From Symsagittifera roscoffensis (Eukaryota; Xenacoelomorpha; Acoela; Convolutidae), in assembly GCF_963678635.1 (NCBI RefSeq), contig NC_087067.1, positions 33,888,401 through 33,952,400 on the forward strand: DNA of 64,000 nucleotides, read 5' to 3'. Made by a program: the position numbers and the translations under genes. The notes below the pieces were generated by a model. The model ran no database searches. It had not been told where the DNA came from and worked only from the letters and a program-made list of their open reading frames with translations. Positions 34,065 through 47,797 of the stretch are shown here, one piece after another. Positions within the stretch are counted from its first letter, which is position 1; every line of letters begins with the position of its first letter.

Positions 34065-34757
34065 TTTATTTAAAGCAAAAGTAATTCTTTTACTTTTATG
34101 CGCTAAGAGCTATTGCTGTTTAAAGTTCGGTGATGTCAAAAAGTTAAGCCTAATCGAGCGTGGTGCAAAAATTTTCAATGGGTCAAATTTTGGCCAAAAC
34201 AAAAGAAAACCGAAAAATTTATTTTGCAGTATCAATTTTGTGTACAATCAGCTGCTGATAGGTCAAAAATAATGGAGATAACTTTTGGGGTCTTTGAGTT
34301 ATAGCCTTTTGAATTTCGGTGATGTCAAAAAAATAAGCCCAATCGAGCCTGGTGAATTGCGCGAACGGCCATAACTTGCCCAAAAATTTTAAAATTTCCA
34401 AATTTTATTATCTGGATCACAAGATCATAGTCAAATCTTGGGGGACTGAGAAAATGAGCCAATTTCGTCGGTCCAACACAAAGTTATAAGCTTTTGAAAT
34501 CTCGGTGATACCAAAAGTTAAGCCTAATCGAGCGTGGTGCAAAAAATGAAATTTTCAAAATTTTTGTTTTTTTTTCGTTCAAAGTTCATTTTTTTCATCT
34601 CGTTTCATTAATTTGAGCTCAGGACAATTCCAACGAGCCCAAAACGACGTTTTTAGCTCAAGTGTACGTGGAGTAATCATCAGTTGAAAATTTGGGGGGA
34701 CCCGAACTTCGGCCATTTTGGACGAAAATCGGCCTAAAAGCTAACTTTTAACTTAGT

Positions 34758-34886
34758 GCAATTTTTTTTCTTGCATTTTTCAAGAGAATTGGGCTGCCCT
34801 CCGCTGTCGCAGAGTGCATTCAAAGAAAACTTATCAAATAGATTTGAATACTTACCTATTTAATAAGTTTATCACAACAATTAGGC
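34758..34886 (-). ncRNA. Candidate SL-like RNA
   Basis: Stem I and hairpin II intact. Confidence 0.4.
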
Positions 34887-35223
34887 TAAAAGCAACTGAC
34901 AGTATCCTGGCTGGTATTCAATCATATGCCACTTACAGTGGATGTGCGGCTATCATGCCATAGATGGTCATTCAAGGCACCTTGTACACGCTCCATAGGT
35001 TTTGACCAGCTGATTTGGCCATAAAACACATTGGGCCAAAAAAATTCCAAACAATGTCAATTTTCAGTATTTTGTTTGAAATGCATAAATTATAACGTGA
35101 GCGTGCAAAATTTTACATGGTATAAGAGCATATTTTTACTCTCGCGCGAGGGCGAGTGTTTTAAAAGTAATGTACATAGACATAAGCTAGTAAGGATATA
35201 AATGAAAGCGGAGTAACTCAAAT

Positions 35224-35342
35224 GCCTACGACCATACCATGTTGAATGCACCGGTTCTCGTCCGATCACCGAAGTTAAGCAACATTGGGCCTGGTTAGTA
35301 CTTGGATGGGAGACCGCCTGGGAACACCAGGTGTTGTAGGCT
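35224..35342 (+). rRNA. 5S ribosomal RNA (consensus)
   Basis: Matches the consensus throughout. Confidence 0.97.
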
Positions 35343-36036
35343 TTTATTTAAAGCAAAAGTAATTCTTTTACTTTTATGCGCTAAGAGCTATTGCTGTTTA
35401 AAGTTCGTTGATGTCAAAAAGTTAAGCCTAATCGAGCGTGGTGCAAAAATTTTCAATGGGTCAAATTTTGGCCAAAACAAAAGAAAACCGAAAAATTTAT
35501 TTTGCAGTATCAATTTTGTGTACAATCAGCTGCTGATAGGTCAAAAATAATGGAGATAACTTTTGGGGTCTTTGAGTTATAGCCTTTTGAATTTCGGTGA
35601 TGTCAAAAAAATAAGCCCAATCGAGCCTGGTGAATTGCGCGAACGGCCATAACTTGCCCAAAAATTTTAAAATTTCCAAATTTTATTATCTGGATCACAA
35701 GATCATAGTCAAATCTTGGGGGACTGAGAAAATGAGCCAATTTCGTCGGTCCAACACAAAGTTATAAGCTTTTGAAATCTCGGTGATACCAAAAGTTAAG
35801 CCTAATCGAGCGTGGTGCAAAAAATGAAATTTTCAAAATTTTTGTTTTTTTTTTCGTTCAAAGTTCATTTTTTTCATCTCGTTTCATAAATTTGAGCTCA
35901 GTACAATTCCAACGAGCCCAAAACGACGTTTTTAGCTCAAGTATACGTGGAGTAATCATCAGTTGAAAATTTGGGGGGACCCGAATTTCGGCCATTTTGG
36001 ACGAAAATCGGCCTAAAAGCTAACTTTTAAGTTAGT

Positions 36037-36165
36037 GCAATTTTTTTTCTTGCATTTTTCAAGAGAATTGGGCTGCCCTCCGCTGCCGCAGAGTGCAAAC
36101 AGAGAAAACTTATCAAATAGATTTGAATACTTACCTATTTAATAAGTTTATCACAACAATTAGGC
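36037..36165 (-). ncRNA. Candidate SL-like RNA
   Basis: Hairpin II region altered (CTGCCGCAGAGTGCAAACAG on the plus strand). Stem I intact. Confidence 0.38.
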
Positions 36166-36501
36166 TAAAAGCAACTGACAGTATCCTGGCTGGTATTCAA
36201 TCATATGCCACTTACAGTGGATGTGCGGCTATCATGCCATAGATGGTCATTCAAGGCACCTTGTACACGCTCCATAGGTTTTGACCAGCTGATTTGGCCA
36301 TAAAACACATTGGGCCAAAAAAATCCAAACAATGTCAATTTTCAGTATTTTGTTTGAAATGCATAAATTATAACGTGAGCGTGCAAAATTTTACATGGTA
36401 TAAGAGCATATTTTTACTCTCGCGCGAGGGCGAGTGTTTTAAAAGTAATGTACATAGACATAAGCTAGTAAGGATATAAATGAAAGCGGAGTAACTCAAA
36501 T

Positions 36502-36620
36502 GCCTACGACCATACCATGTTGAATGCACCGGTTCTCGTCCGATCACCGAAGTTAAGCAACATTGGGCCTGGTTAGTACTTGGATGGGAGACCGCCTGGG
36601 AACACCAGGTGTTGTAGGCT
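36502..36620 (+). rRNA. 5S ribosomal RNA (consensus)
   Basis: Matches the consensus. The following spacer is 12 bp short around 37075 (a small loss in sub-repeat 3). Confidence 0.97.
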
Positions 36621-37302
36621 TTTATTTAAAGCAAAAGTAATTCTTTTACTTTTATGCGCTAAGAGCTATTGCTGTTTAAAGTTCGGTGATGTCAAAAAGT
36701 TAAGCCTAATCGAGCGTGGTGCAAAAATTTTCAATGGGTCAAATTTTGGCCAAAACAAAAGAAAACCGAAAAATTTATTTTGCAGTATCAATTTTGTGTA
36801 CAATCAGCTGCTGATAGGTCAAAAATAATGGAGATAACTTTTGGGGTCTTTGAGTTATAGCCTTTTGAATTTCGGTGATGTCAAAAAAATAAGCCCAATC
36901 GAGCCTGGTGAATTGCGCGAACGGCCATAACTTGCCCAAAAATTTTAAAATTTCCAAATTTTATTATCTGGATCACAAGATCATAGTCAAATCTTGGGGG
37001 ACTGAGAAAATGAGCCAATTTCGTCGGTCCAACACAAAGTTATAAGCTTTTGAAATCTCGGTGATACCAAAATCGAGCGTGGTGCAAAAAATGAAATTTT
37101 CAAAATTTTTGTTTTTTTTTCGTTCAAAGTTCATTTTTTTCATCTCGTTTCATAAATTTGAGCTCCGGACAATTCCAACGAGCCCAAAACGACGTTTTTA
37201 GCTCAAGTATACGTGGAGTAATCATCAGTTGAAAATTTGGGGGGACCCGAATTTCGGCCATTTTGGACGAAAATCGGCCTAAAAGCTAACTTTTAACTTA
37301 GT

Positions 37303-37431
37303 GCAATTTTTTTTCTTGCATTTTTCAAGAGAATTGGGCTGCCCTCCGCTGTCGCAGAGTGCATTCAAAGAAAACTTATCAAATAGATTTGAATACTTAC
37401 CTATTTAATAAGTTTATCACAACAATTAGGC
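37303..37431 (-). ncRNA. Candidate SL-like RNA
   Basis: Stem I and hairpin II intact. Confidence 0.4.
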
Positions 37432-37767
37432 TAAAAGCAACTGACAGTATCCTGGCTGGTATTCAATCATATGCCACTTACAGTGGATGTGCGGCTATCA
37501 TGCCATAGATGGTCATTCAAGGCACCTTGTACACGCTCCATAGGTTTTGACCAGCTGATTTGGCCATAAAACACATTGGGCCAAAAAAATCCAAACAATG
37601 TCAATTTTCAGTATTTTGTTTGAAATGCATAAATTATAACGTGAGCGTGCAAAATTTTACATGGTATAAGAGCATATTTTTACTCTCGCGCGAGGGCGAG
37701 TGTTTTAAAAGTAATGTACATAGACATAAGCTAGTAAGGATATAAATGAAAGCGGAGTAACTCAAAT

Positions 37768-37886
37768 GCCTACGACCATACCATGTTGAATGCACCGGTT
37801 CTCGTCCGATCACCGAAGTTAAGCAACATTGGGCCTGGTTAGTACTTGGATGGGAGACCGCCTGGGAACACCAGGTGTTGTAGGCT
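37768..37886 (+). rRNA. 5S ribosomal RNA (consensus)
   Basis: Matches the consensus throughout. Confidence 0.97.
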
Positions 37887-38579
37887 TTTATTTAAAGCAA
37901 AAGTAATTCTTTTACTTTTATGCGCTAAGAGCTATTGCTGTTTAAAGTTCGGTGATGTCAAAAAGTTAAGCCTAATCGAGCGTGGTGCAAAAATTTTCAA
38001 TGGGTCAAATTTTGGCCAAAACAAAAGAAAACCGAAAAATTTATTTTGCAGTATCAATTTTGTGTACAATCAGCTGCTGATAGGTCAAAAATAATGGAGA
38101 TAACTTTTGGGGTCTTTGAGTTATAGCCTTTTGAATTTCGGTGATGTCAAAAAAATAAGCCCAATCGAGCCTGGTGAATTGCGCGAACGGCCATAACTTG
38201 CCCAAAAATTTTAAAATTTCCAAATTTTATTATCTGGATCACAAGATCATAGTCAAATCTTGGGGGACTGAGAAAATGAGCCAATTTCGTCGGTCCAACA
38301 CAAAGTTATAAGCTTTTGAAATCTCGGTGATACCAAAAGTTAAGCCTAATCGAGCGTGGTGCAAAAAATGAAATTTTCAAAATTTTTGTTTTTTTTTCGT
38401 TCAAAGTTCATTTTTTTCATCTCGTTTCATAAATTTGAGCTCCGGACAATTCCAACGAGCCCAAAACGACGTTTTTAGCTCAAGTATACGTGGAGTAATC
38501 ATCAGTTGAAAATTTGGGGGGACCCGAATTTCGGCCATTTTGGACGAAAATCGGCCTAAAAGCTAACTTTTAACTTAGT

Positions 38580-38708
38580 GCAATTTTTTTTCTTGCATTT
38601 TTCAAGAGAATTGGGCTGCCCTCCGCTGTCGCAGAGTGCATTCAAAGAAAACTTGACAAATAGATTTGAATACTTACCTATTTAATAAGTTTATCACAAC
38701 AATTAGGC
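38580..38708 (-). ncRNA. Candidate SL-like RNA
   Basis: Intron arm CTTGACAAATAG on the plus strand gives two uncompensated mismatches in stem I. The same variant occurs at 39859 and 42416. Confidence 0.38.
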
Positions 38709-39045
38709 TAAAAGCAACTGACAGTATCCTTGCTGGTATTCAATCATATGCCACTTACAGTGGATGTGCGGCTATCATGCCATAGATGGTCATTCAAGGC
38801 ACCTTGTACACGCTCCATAGGTTTTGACCAGCTGATTTGGCCATAAAACACATTGGGCCAAAAAAATTCCAAACATTGTCAATTTTCAGTATTTTGTTTG
38901 AAATGCATAAATTATAACGTGAGCGTGCAAAATTTTACATGGTATAAGAGCATATTTTTACTCTCGCGCGAGGGCGAGTGTTTTAAAAGTAATGTACATA
39001 GACATAAGCTAGTAAGGATATAAATGAAAGCGGAGTAACTCAAAT

Positions 39046-39164
39046 GCCTACGACCATACCATGTTGAATGCACCGGTTCTCGTCCGATCACCGAAGTTAA
39101 GCAACATTGGGCCTGGTTAGTATTTGGATGGGAGACCGCCTGGGAACACCAGGTGTTGTAGGCT
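39046..39164 (+). rRNA. 5S ribosomal RNA (C78T)
   Basis: Reads TTAGTATTTGG instead of TTAGTACTTGG. Confidence 0.94.
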
Positions 39165-39858
39165 TTTATTTAAAGCAAAAGAAATTCTTTTACTTTTCTG
39201 CGCTAAGAGTTATTGCTGTTTAAAGTTCGGTGATGTCAAAAAGTTAAGCCTAATCGAGCGTGGTGCAAAAATTTTCAATGGGTCAAATTTTGGCCAAAAC
39301 AAAAGAAAACCGGAAAATTTATTTTGCCGTATCATTTTTGTGTACAATCAGCTGCTGATAGGTCAAAAATAATGGAGATAACTTTTGGGGTCTTTGAGTT
39401 ATAGCCTTTTGAATTTCGGTGATGTCAAAAAAATAAGCCCAATCGAGCCTGGTGAATTGCGCGAACGGCCATAACTTGCCCAAAAATTTTAAAATTTCCA
39501 AATTTTATTATTTGGATCACAAGATCATAGTCAAATCTTGGGGGACTGAGAAAATGAACCAATTTCGTCGGTCCAACACAAAGTTATAAGCTTTTGAAAT
39601 CTCGGTGATACCAAAAAGTTAAGCCTAATCGAGCGTGGTGCAAAAAATGAAATTTTCAAAATTTTTGTTTTTTTTTCGTTCAAACTTCATTTTTTTCATC
39701 TTGTTTCATAATTTTGAGCTCAGGAAAATTCCAACGAGCCCAAAACGACGTTTGTAGCTCAAGTGTACGTGGAGTAATCATCAGTTGAAAATTTGGGGGG
39801 ACCCGAATTTCGGCCATTTTGGACGAAAATCGGCCTAAAAGCTAACTTTTAAGTTAGT

Positions 39859-39987
39859 GCAATTTTTTTTCTTGCATTTTTCAAGAGAATTGGGCTGCCC
39901 TCCGCTGTCGCAGAGTGCATTCAAAGAAAACTTGACAAATAGATTTGAATACTTACCTATTTAATAAGTTTATCACAACAATTAGGC
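39859..39987 (-). ncRNA. Candidate SL-like RNA
   Basis: CTTGACAAATAG variant in the intron arm. Confidence 0.38.
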
Positions 39988-40324
39988 TAAAAGCAACTGA
40001 CAGTATCCTTGCTGGTATTCAATCATATGCCACTTACAGTGGATGTGCGGCTATCATGCCATAGATGGTCATTCAAGGCACCTTGTACACGCTCCATAGG
40101 TTTTGCCCAGCTGATTTGGCCATAAAACACATTGGGCCAGAAAAATTCCAAACAATGTCAATTTTCAGTATTTTGTTTGAAATGCATAAATTATAACGTG
40201 AGCGTGCAAAATTTTACATGGTATAAGAGCATATTTTTACTCTCGCGCGAGGGCGAGTGTTTTAAAAGTAATGTACATAGACATAAGCTAGTAAGGATAT
40301 AAATGAAAGCGGAGTAACTCAAAT

Positions 40325-40443
40325 GCCTACGACCATACCATGTTGAATGCACCGGTTCTCGTCCGATCACCGAAGTTAAGCAACATTGGGCCTGGTTAGT
40401 ACTTGGATGGGAGACCGCCTGGGAACACCAGGTGTTGTAGGCT
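40325..40443 (+). rRNA. 5S ribosomal RNA (consensus)
   Basis: Matches the consensus. The T-run is followed by CTTTAAAG rather than ATTTAAAG. Confidence 0.97.
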
Positions 40444-41137
40444 TTTCTTTAAAGCAAAAGTAATTCTTTTACTTTTATGCGCTAAGAGTTATTGCTGTTT
40501 AAAGTTCGGTGATGTCAAAAAGTTATGCCTAATCGAGCGTGGTGCAAAAATTTTCAATGGGTCAAATTTTGGTCAAAACAAAAGAAAACCGGAAAATTTA
40601 TTTTGCCGTATCAATTTTGTGTACAATCAGCTGCTGATAGGTCAAAAATAATGGAGATAACTTTTGGGGTCTTTGAGTTATAGCCTTTTGAATTTCGGTG
40701 ATGTCAAAAAATTAAGCCCAATCGAGCCTGGTGAATTGCGCGAACGGCCATAACTTGCCCAAAAATTTTAAAATTTCCAAATTTTATTATTTGGATCACA
40801 AGATCATAGTCCAATCTTGGGGGACTGAGAAAATGAACCAATTTCGTCGGTCCAACACAAAGTTATAAGCTTTTGAAATCTCGGTGATACCAAAAAGTTA
40901 AGCCTAATCGAGCGTGGTGCAAAAAATGAAATTTTCAAAATTTTTGTTTTTTTTTTCGTTCAAAGTTCATTTTTTCATCTCGTTTCATAATTTTGAGCTT
41001 AGGACAATTCCAAAGAGCCCAAAACGACGTTTTTAGCTCAAGTGTACGTGGAGTAATCATCAGTTGAAAATTTGGGGGGACCCGAATTTCGGCCATTTTG
41101 GACGAAAATCGGCCTAAAAGCTAACTTTTAACTTAGT

Positions 41138-41266
41138 GCAATTTTTTTTCTTGCATTTTTCAAGAGAATTGGGCTGCCCTCCGCTGTCGCAGAGTGCATT
41201 CAAAGAAAACTTATCAAATAGATTTGAATACTTACCTATTTAATAAGTTTATCACAACAATTAGGC
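41138..41266 (-). ncRNA. Candidate SL-like RNA
   Basis: Stem I and hairpin II intact. Confidence 0.4.
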
Positions 41267-41602
41267 TAAAAGCAACTGACAGTATCCTGGCTGGTATTCA
41301 ATCATATGCCACTTACAGTGGATGTGCGGCTATCATGCCATAGATGGTCATTCAAGGCACCTTGTACACGCTCCATAGGTTTTGACCAGCTGATTTGGCC
41401 ATAAAACACATTGGGCCAAAAAAATTCCAAACAATGTCAATTTTCAGTATTTTGTTTGAAATGCATAAATTATAACGTGAGCGTGCAAATTTTACATGGT
41501 ATAAGAGCATATTTTTACTCTCGCGCGAGGGCGAGTGTTTTAAAATTAATGTACATAGACATAAGCTAGTAAGGATATAAATGAAAGCGGAGTAACTCAA
41601 AT

Positions 41603-41721
41603 GCCTACGACCATACCATGTTGAATGCACCGGTTCTCGTCCGATCACCGAAGTTAAGCAACATTGGGCCTGGTTAGTACTTGGACGGGAGACCGCCTGG
41701 GAACACCAGGTGTTGTAGGCT
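41603..41721 (+). rRNA. 5S ribosomal RNA (T84C)
   Basis: Box C reads TTGGACGGGAG. Confidence 0.93.
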
Positions 41722-42415
41722 TTTATTTAAAGCAAAAGTAATTCTTTTACTTTTATGCGCTAAGAGTTATTGCTGTTTAAAGTTCGGTGATGTCAAAAAG
41801 TTAAGCCTAATCGAGCGTGGTGCAAAAATTTTCAATGGGTCAAATTTTGGCCAAAACAAAAGAAAACCGGAAAATTTATTTTGCCGTATCAATTTTGTGT
41901 ACAATCAGCTGCTGATAGGTCAAAAATAATGGAGATAACTTTTGGGGTCTTTGAGTTATAGCCTTTTGAATTTCGGTGATGTCAAAAAAATAAGCCCAAT
42001 CGAGCCTGGTGAATTGCGCGAACGGCCATTACTTGCCCAAAAATTTTAAAATTTCCAAATTTTATTATTTGGATCACAAGATCATAGTCAAATCTTGGGG
42101 GACTGAGAAAATGAACCAATTTCGTCGGTCCAACACAAAGTTATAAGCTTTTGAAATCTCGGTGATACCAAAAAGTTAAGCCTAATCGAGCGTGGTGCAA
42201 AAAATGAAATTTTCAAAATTTTTGTTTTTTTTTCGTTCAAAGTTCATTTTTTTCATCTCGTTTCATAAATTTGAGCTCAGGACAATTCAAACGAGCCCAA
42301 AACGACGTTTGTAGCTCAAGTGTACATGGAGTAATCATCAGTTGAAAATTTGGGGGGACCCGAATTTCGGCCATTTTGGACGAAAATCGGCCTAAAAGCT
42401 AACTTTTAAGTTAGC

Positions 42416-42544
42416 GCAATTTTTTTTCTTGCATTTTTCAAGAGAATTGGGCTGCCCTCCGCTGTCGCAGAGTGCATTCAAAGAAAACTTGACAAATAGA
42501 TTTGAATACTTACCTATTTAATAAGTTTACCACAACAATTAGGC
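42416..42544 (-). ncRNA. Candidate SL-like RNA
   Basis: CTTGACAAATAG variant, and TTTACCACAAC in the exon. Confidence 0.38.
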
Positions 42545-42881
42545 TAAAAGCAACTGACAGTATCCTTGCTGGTATTCAATCATATGCCACTTACAGTGGA
42601 TGTGCGGCTATCATGCCATAGATGGTCATTCAAGGCACCTTGTACACGCTCCATAGGTTTTGCCCAGCTGATTTGGCCATAAAACACATTGGGCCAAAAA
42701 AATTCCAAACAATGTCAATTTTCAGTATTTTGTTTGAAATGCATAAATTATAACGTGAGCGTGCAAAATTTTACATGGTATAAGAGCATATTTTTACTCT
42801 CGCGCGAGGGCGAGTGTTTTAAAAGTAATGTACATAGACATAAGCTAGTAAGGATATAAATGAAAGCGGAGTAACTCAAAT

Positions 42882-43000
42882 GCCTACGACCATACCATGT
42901 TGAATGCACCGGTTCTCGTCCGATCACCGAAGTTAAGCAACATTGGGCCTGGTTAGTACTTGGATGGGAGACCGCCTGGGAACACCAGGTGTTGTAGGCT
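42882..43000 (+). rRNA. 5S ribosomal RNA (consensus)
   Basis: Matches the consensus throughout. Confidence 0.97.
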
Positions 43001-43694
43001 TTTATTTAAAGCAAAAGTAATTTTTTTACTTTTATGCGCTAAGAGTTATTGCTGTTTAAAGTTCGGTGATGTCAAAAAGTTAAGCCTAATCGAGCGTGGT
43101 GCAAAAATTTTCAATGGGTCAAATTTTGGCCAAAACAAAAGAAAACCGGAAAATTTATTTTGCCGTATCAATTTTGTGTACAATCAGCTGCTGATAGGTC
43201 AAAAATAATGGAGATAACTTTTGGGGTCTTTGAGTTATAGCCTTTTGAATTTCGGTGATGTCAAAAAAATAAGCCCAATCGAGCCTGGTGAATTGCGCGA
43301 ACGGCCATTACTTGCCCAAAAATTTTAAAATTTCCAAATTTTATTATTTGGATCACAAGATCATAGTCAAATCTTGGGGGACTGAGAAAATGAACCAATT
43401 TCGTCGGTCCAACACAAAGTTATAAGCTTTTGAAATCTCGGTGATACCAAAAAGTTAAGCCTAATCGAGCGTGGTGCAAAAAATGAAATTTTCAAAATTT
43501 TTGTTTTTTTTTCGTTCAAAGTTCATTTTTTTCATCTCGTTTCATAAATTTGAGCTCAGGAAAATTCCAACGAGCCCAAAACGACGTTTGTAGCTCAAGT
43601 GTACATGGAGTAATCATCAGTTGAATATTTGGGTGGACCCGAATTTCGGCCATTTTGGACGAAAATCGGCCTAAAAGCTAACTTTTAAGTTAGT

Positions 43695-43823
43695 GCAATT
43701 TTTTTTCTTGCATTTTTCAAGAGATTTGGGCTGCCCTCCGCTGTCGCAGAGTGCATTCAAAGAAAACTTAACAAATAGATTTGAATACTTACCTATTTAA
43801 TAAGTTTATCACAACAATTAGGC
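43695..43823 (-). ncRNA. Candidate SL-like RNA
   Basis: CTTAACAAATAG variant in the intron arm. AGAGATTTGGG near the putative Sm site. Confidence 0.38.
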
Positions 43824-44160
43824 TAAAAGCAACTGACAGTATCCTTGCTGGTATTCAATCATATGCCACTTACAGTGGATGTGCGGCTATCATGCCATAG
43901 ATGGTCATTCAAGGCACCTTGTACACGCTCCATAGGTTTTGCCCAGCTGATTTGGCCATAAAACACATTGGGCCAAAAAAATTCCAAACAATGTCAATTT
44001 TCAGTATTTTGTTTGAAATGCACAAATTATAACGTGAGCGTGCAAAATTTTACATGGTATAAGAGCATATTTTTACTCTCGCGCGAGGGCGAGTGTTTTA
44101 AAAGTAATGTACATAGACATAAGCTAGTAAGGATATAAATGAAAGCGGAGTAACTCAAAT

Positions 44161-44279
44161 GCCTACGACCATACCATGTTGAATGCACCGGTTCTCGTCC
44201 GATCACCGAAGTTAAGCAACATTGGGCCTGGTTAGTACTTGGATGGGAGACCGCCTGGGAACACCAGGTGTTGTAGGCT
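44161..44279 (+). rRNA. 5S ribosomal RNA (consensus)
   Basis: Matches the consensus throughout. Confidence 0.97.
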
Positions 44280-44975
44280 TTTATTTAAAGCAAAAGTAAT
44301 TATTTTACTTTTATGCGCTAAGAGTTATTGCTGTTTAAAGTTCGGTGATGTCAAAAAGTTAAGCCTAATCGAGCGTGGTGCAAAAATTTTCAATGGGTCA
44401 AATTTTGGCCAAAACAAAAGAAAACCGAAAAAATTTTTTTTGCAGTATCAATTTTGTGTACAATCAGCTGCTGATAGGTCAAAAATAATGGAGATAACTT
44501 TTGGGGTCTTTGAGTTATAGCCTTTTGAATTTCGGTGATGTCAAAAAAATAAGCCCAATCGAGCCTGGTGAATTGCGCGAACGGCCATAACTTGCCCAAA
44601 AATTTTAAAATTTCCAAATTTTATTATTTGGATCACAAGATCATAGTCAAATCTTGGGGGACTGAGAAAATGAACCAATTTCGTCGGTCCAACACAAAGT
44701 TATAAGCTTTTGAAATCTCGGTGATACCAAAAAGTTAAGCCTAATCGAGCGTGGTGCAAAAAATGAAATTTTCAAAATTTTTGTTTTTTTTTTCGTTCAA
44801 AGTTCATTTTTTTCATCTCGTTTAATAAATTTGAGCTCAGGACAATTCCAACGAGCCCAAAACGACGTTTGTAGCTCAAGTGTACATGGAGTAATGATCA
44901 GTTGAAAATTTGGGGGGACCCGAATTTCGGCCATTTTGGACGAAAATCGGCCTAAAAGCTAACTTTTATGTTAGT

Positions 44976-45103
44976 GCAATTTTTTTTCTTGCATTTTTCA
45001 AGAGAATTGGGCTGCCCTCCGCTGTCGCAGAGTGCATTCAAGAAAACTTATCAAATAGATTTGAATACTTACCTATTTAATAATTTTATCACAACAATTA
45101 GGC
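44976..45103 (-). ncRNA. Candidate SL-like RNA
   Basis: Exon arm reads TAATTTTATC on the plus strand (one change). One base is lost between hairpin II and stem I. Confidence 0.38.
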
Positions 45104-45441
45104 TAAAAGCAACTAACAGTATCCTTGCTGGTATTCAATCATATGCCACTTACAGTGGATGTGCGGCTATCATGCCATAGATGGTCATTCAAGGCACCTT
45201 GTACACGCTCCATAGGTTTTGACCAGCTGATTTGGCCATAAAACACATTGGGCCAAAAAAAATTCCAAACAATGTCAATTTTCAGTATTTTGTTTGAAAT
45301 GCATAAATTATAACGTGAGCGTGCAAAATTTTACATGGTATAAGAGCATATTTTTACTCTCGCGCGAGGGCGAGTGTTTTAAAAGTAATGTACATAGACA
45401 TAAGCTAGTAAGGATATAAATGAAAGCGGAGTAACTCAAAT

Positions 45442-45560
45442 GCCTACGACCATACCATAATGAATGCACCGGTTCTCGTCCGATCACCGAAGTTAAGCAA
45501 CATTGGGCCTGGTTAGTACTTGGATGGGAGACCGCCTGGGAACACCAAGTGTTGTAGGCT
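45442..45560 (+). rRNA. 5S ribosomal RNA (three changes)
   Basis: The most altered full-length copy. ACCATAATGAATGC replaces ACCATGTTGAATGC, and CACCAAGTG replaces CACCAGGTG. It may be a pseudogene. Confidence 0.85.
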
Positions 45561-46254
45561 TTTATTTAAAGCAAAAGTAATTCTTTTACTTTTATGCGCT
45601 AAGAGTTATTGCTGTTTAAAGTTCGGTGATGTCAAAAAGTTAAGCCTACTCGAGCGTGGTGCAAAAATTTTCAATGGGTCAAATTTTGGCCAAAACAAAA
45701 GAAAACCGAAAAATTTCTTTTGCAGTATCAATTTTGTGTACAATCAGCTGCTGATAGGTCAAAAATAATGGAGATAACTTTTGGGGTCTTTGAGTTATAG
45801 CCTTTTGAATTTCGGTGATGTCAAAAAAATAAGCCCAATCGAGCCTGGTGAATTGCGCGAACGGCCATAACTTGCCCAAAAATTTTAAAATTTCCAAATT
45901 TTATTATTTGGATCACAAGATCTTAGTCAAATCTTGGGGGACTGAGAAAATGAACCAATTTCGTCGGTCCAACACAAAGTTATAAGCTTTTGAAATCTCG
46001 GTGATACCAAAAAGTTAAGCCTAATCGAGCGTGGTGCAAAAAATGAAATTTTCAAAATTTTTGTTTTTTTTTCGTTCAAAGTTCATTTTTTCCATCTCGT
46101 TTCATAAATTTGAGCTCAGGAAAATTCCAACGAGCCCAAAACGACGTTTGTAGCTCAAGTGTACATGGAGTAATCATCAGTTGAAAATTTGGGGGGACCC
46201 GAATTTCGGCCATTTTGGACGAAAATCGGCCTAAAAGCTAACTTTTAAGTTAGT

Positions 46255-46383
46255 GCAATTATTTTTCTTGCATTTTTCAAGAGAATTGGGCTGCCCTCCG
46301 CTGTCGCAGAGTGCATTCAAAGAAAACTTATCAAATAGATTTGAATACTTACCTATTTAATAAGTTTATCACAACAATTAGGC
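46255..46383 (-). ncRNA. Candidate SL-like RNA
   Basis: Stem I and hairpin II intact. Confidence 0.4.
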
Positions 46384-46720
46384 TAAAAGCAACTGACAGT
46401 ATCCTTGCTGGTATTCAATCATATGCCACTTACAGTGGATGTGCGGCTATCATGCCATAGATGGTCATTCAAGGCACCTTGTACACGCTCCATAGGTTTT
46501 GCCCAGCTGATTTGGCCATAAAACACATTGGGCCAGAAAAATTCCAAACAATGTCAATTTTCAGTATTTTGTTTGAAATGCATAAATTATAACGTGAGCG
46601 TGCAAAATTTTACATGGTATAAGAGCATATTTTTACTCTCGCGCGAGGGCGAGTGTTTTAAAAGTAATGTACATAGACATAAGCTAGTAAGGATATAAAT
46701 GAAAGCGGAGTAACTCAAAT

Positions 46721-46839
46721 GCCTACGACCATACCATGTTGAATGCACCGGTTCTCGTCCGATCACCGAAGTTAAGCAACATTGGGCCTGGTTAGTACTT
46801 GGATGGGAGACCGCCTGGGAACACCAGGTGTTGTAGGCT
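46721..46839 (+). rRNA. 5S ribosomal RNA (consensus)
   Basis: Matches the consensus. The following unit is only 1,077 bp and lacks most of the SL-like gene. Confidence 0.97.
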
Positions 46840-47417
46840 TTTATTTAAAGCAAAAGTAATTCTTTTACTTTTATGCGCTAAGAGTTATTGCTGTTTAAAG
46901 TTCGGTGATGTCAAAAAGTTAAGCCTAATCGAGCGTGGTGCAAAAATTTTCAATGGGTCAAATTTTGGCCAAAACAAAAGAAAACCGAAAAATTTCTTTT
47001 GCAGTATCAATTTTGTGTACAATCAGCTGCTGATAGGTCAAAAATAATGGAGATAACTTTTGGGGTCTTTGAGTTATAGCCTTTTGAATTTCGGTGATGT
47101 CAAAAAAATAAGCCCAATCGAGCCTGGTGAATTGCGCGAACGGCCATAACTTGCCCAAAAATTTTAAAATTTCCAAATTTTATTATTTGGATCACAAGAT
47201 CATAGTCAAATCTTGGGGGACTGAGAAAATGAACCAATTTCGTCGTTCCAACACAAAGTTATAAGCTTTTGAAATCTCGGTGATACCAAAAAGTTAAGCC
47301 TAATCGAGCGTGGTGCAAAAAATGAAATTTTCAAATTTTTTGTTTTTTTTTCGTTCAAAGTTCATTTTTTCCATCTCGTTTCATAAATTTGAGCTCAGGA
47401 AAATTCCAACGATCCCA

Positions 47418-47460
47418 TTGAATACTTACCTATTTAATAAAATTATCACAACAATTAGGC
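47418..47460 (-). pseudogene. Truncated SL-like RNA (exon and splice site only)
   Basis: A deletion of about 200 bp removed hairpin II and the intron arm of stem I. The exon, with TAAAATTATC on the plus strand, and the splice-site sequence remain. Confidence 0.4.
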
Positions 47461-47797
47461 TAAAAGCAACTGACAGTATCCTGGCTGGTATTCAATCATA
47501 TGCCACTTACAGTGGATGTGCGGCTATCATGCCATAGATGGTCATTCAAGGCACCTTGTACACGCTTCATAGGTTTTGACCAGCTGATTTGGCCATAAAA
47601 CACATTGGGCCAAAAAAATTCCAAACAATGTCAATTTTCAGTATTTCGTTTGAAATGCATAAATTATAACGTGAGCGTGCAAAATTTTACATGGTATAAG
47701 AGCATATTTTTACTCTCGCGCGAGGGCGAGTGTTTTAAAAGTAATGTACATAGACATAAGCTAGTAAGGATATAAATGAAAGCGGAGTAACTCAAAT

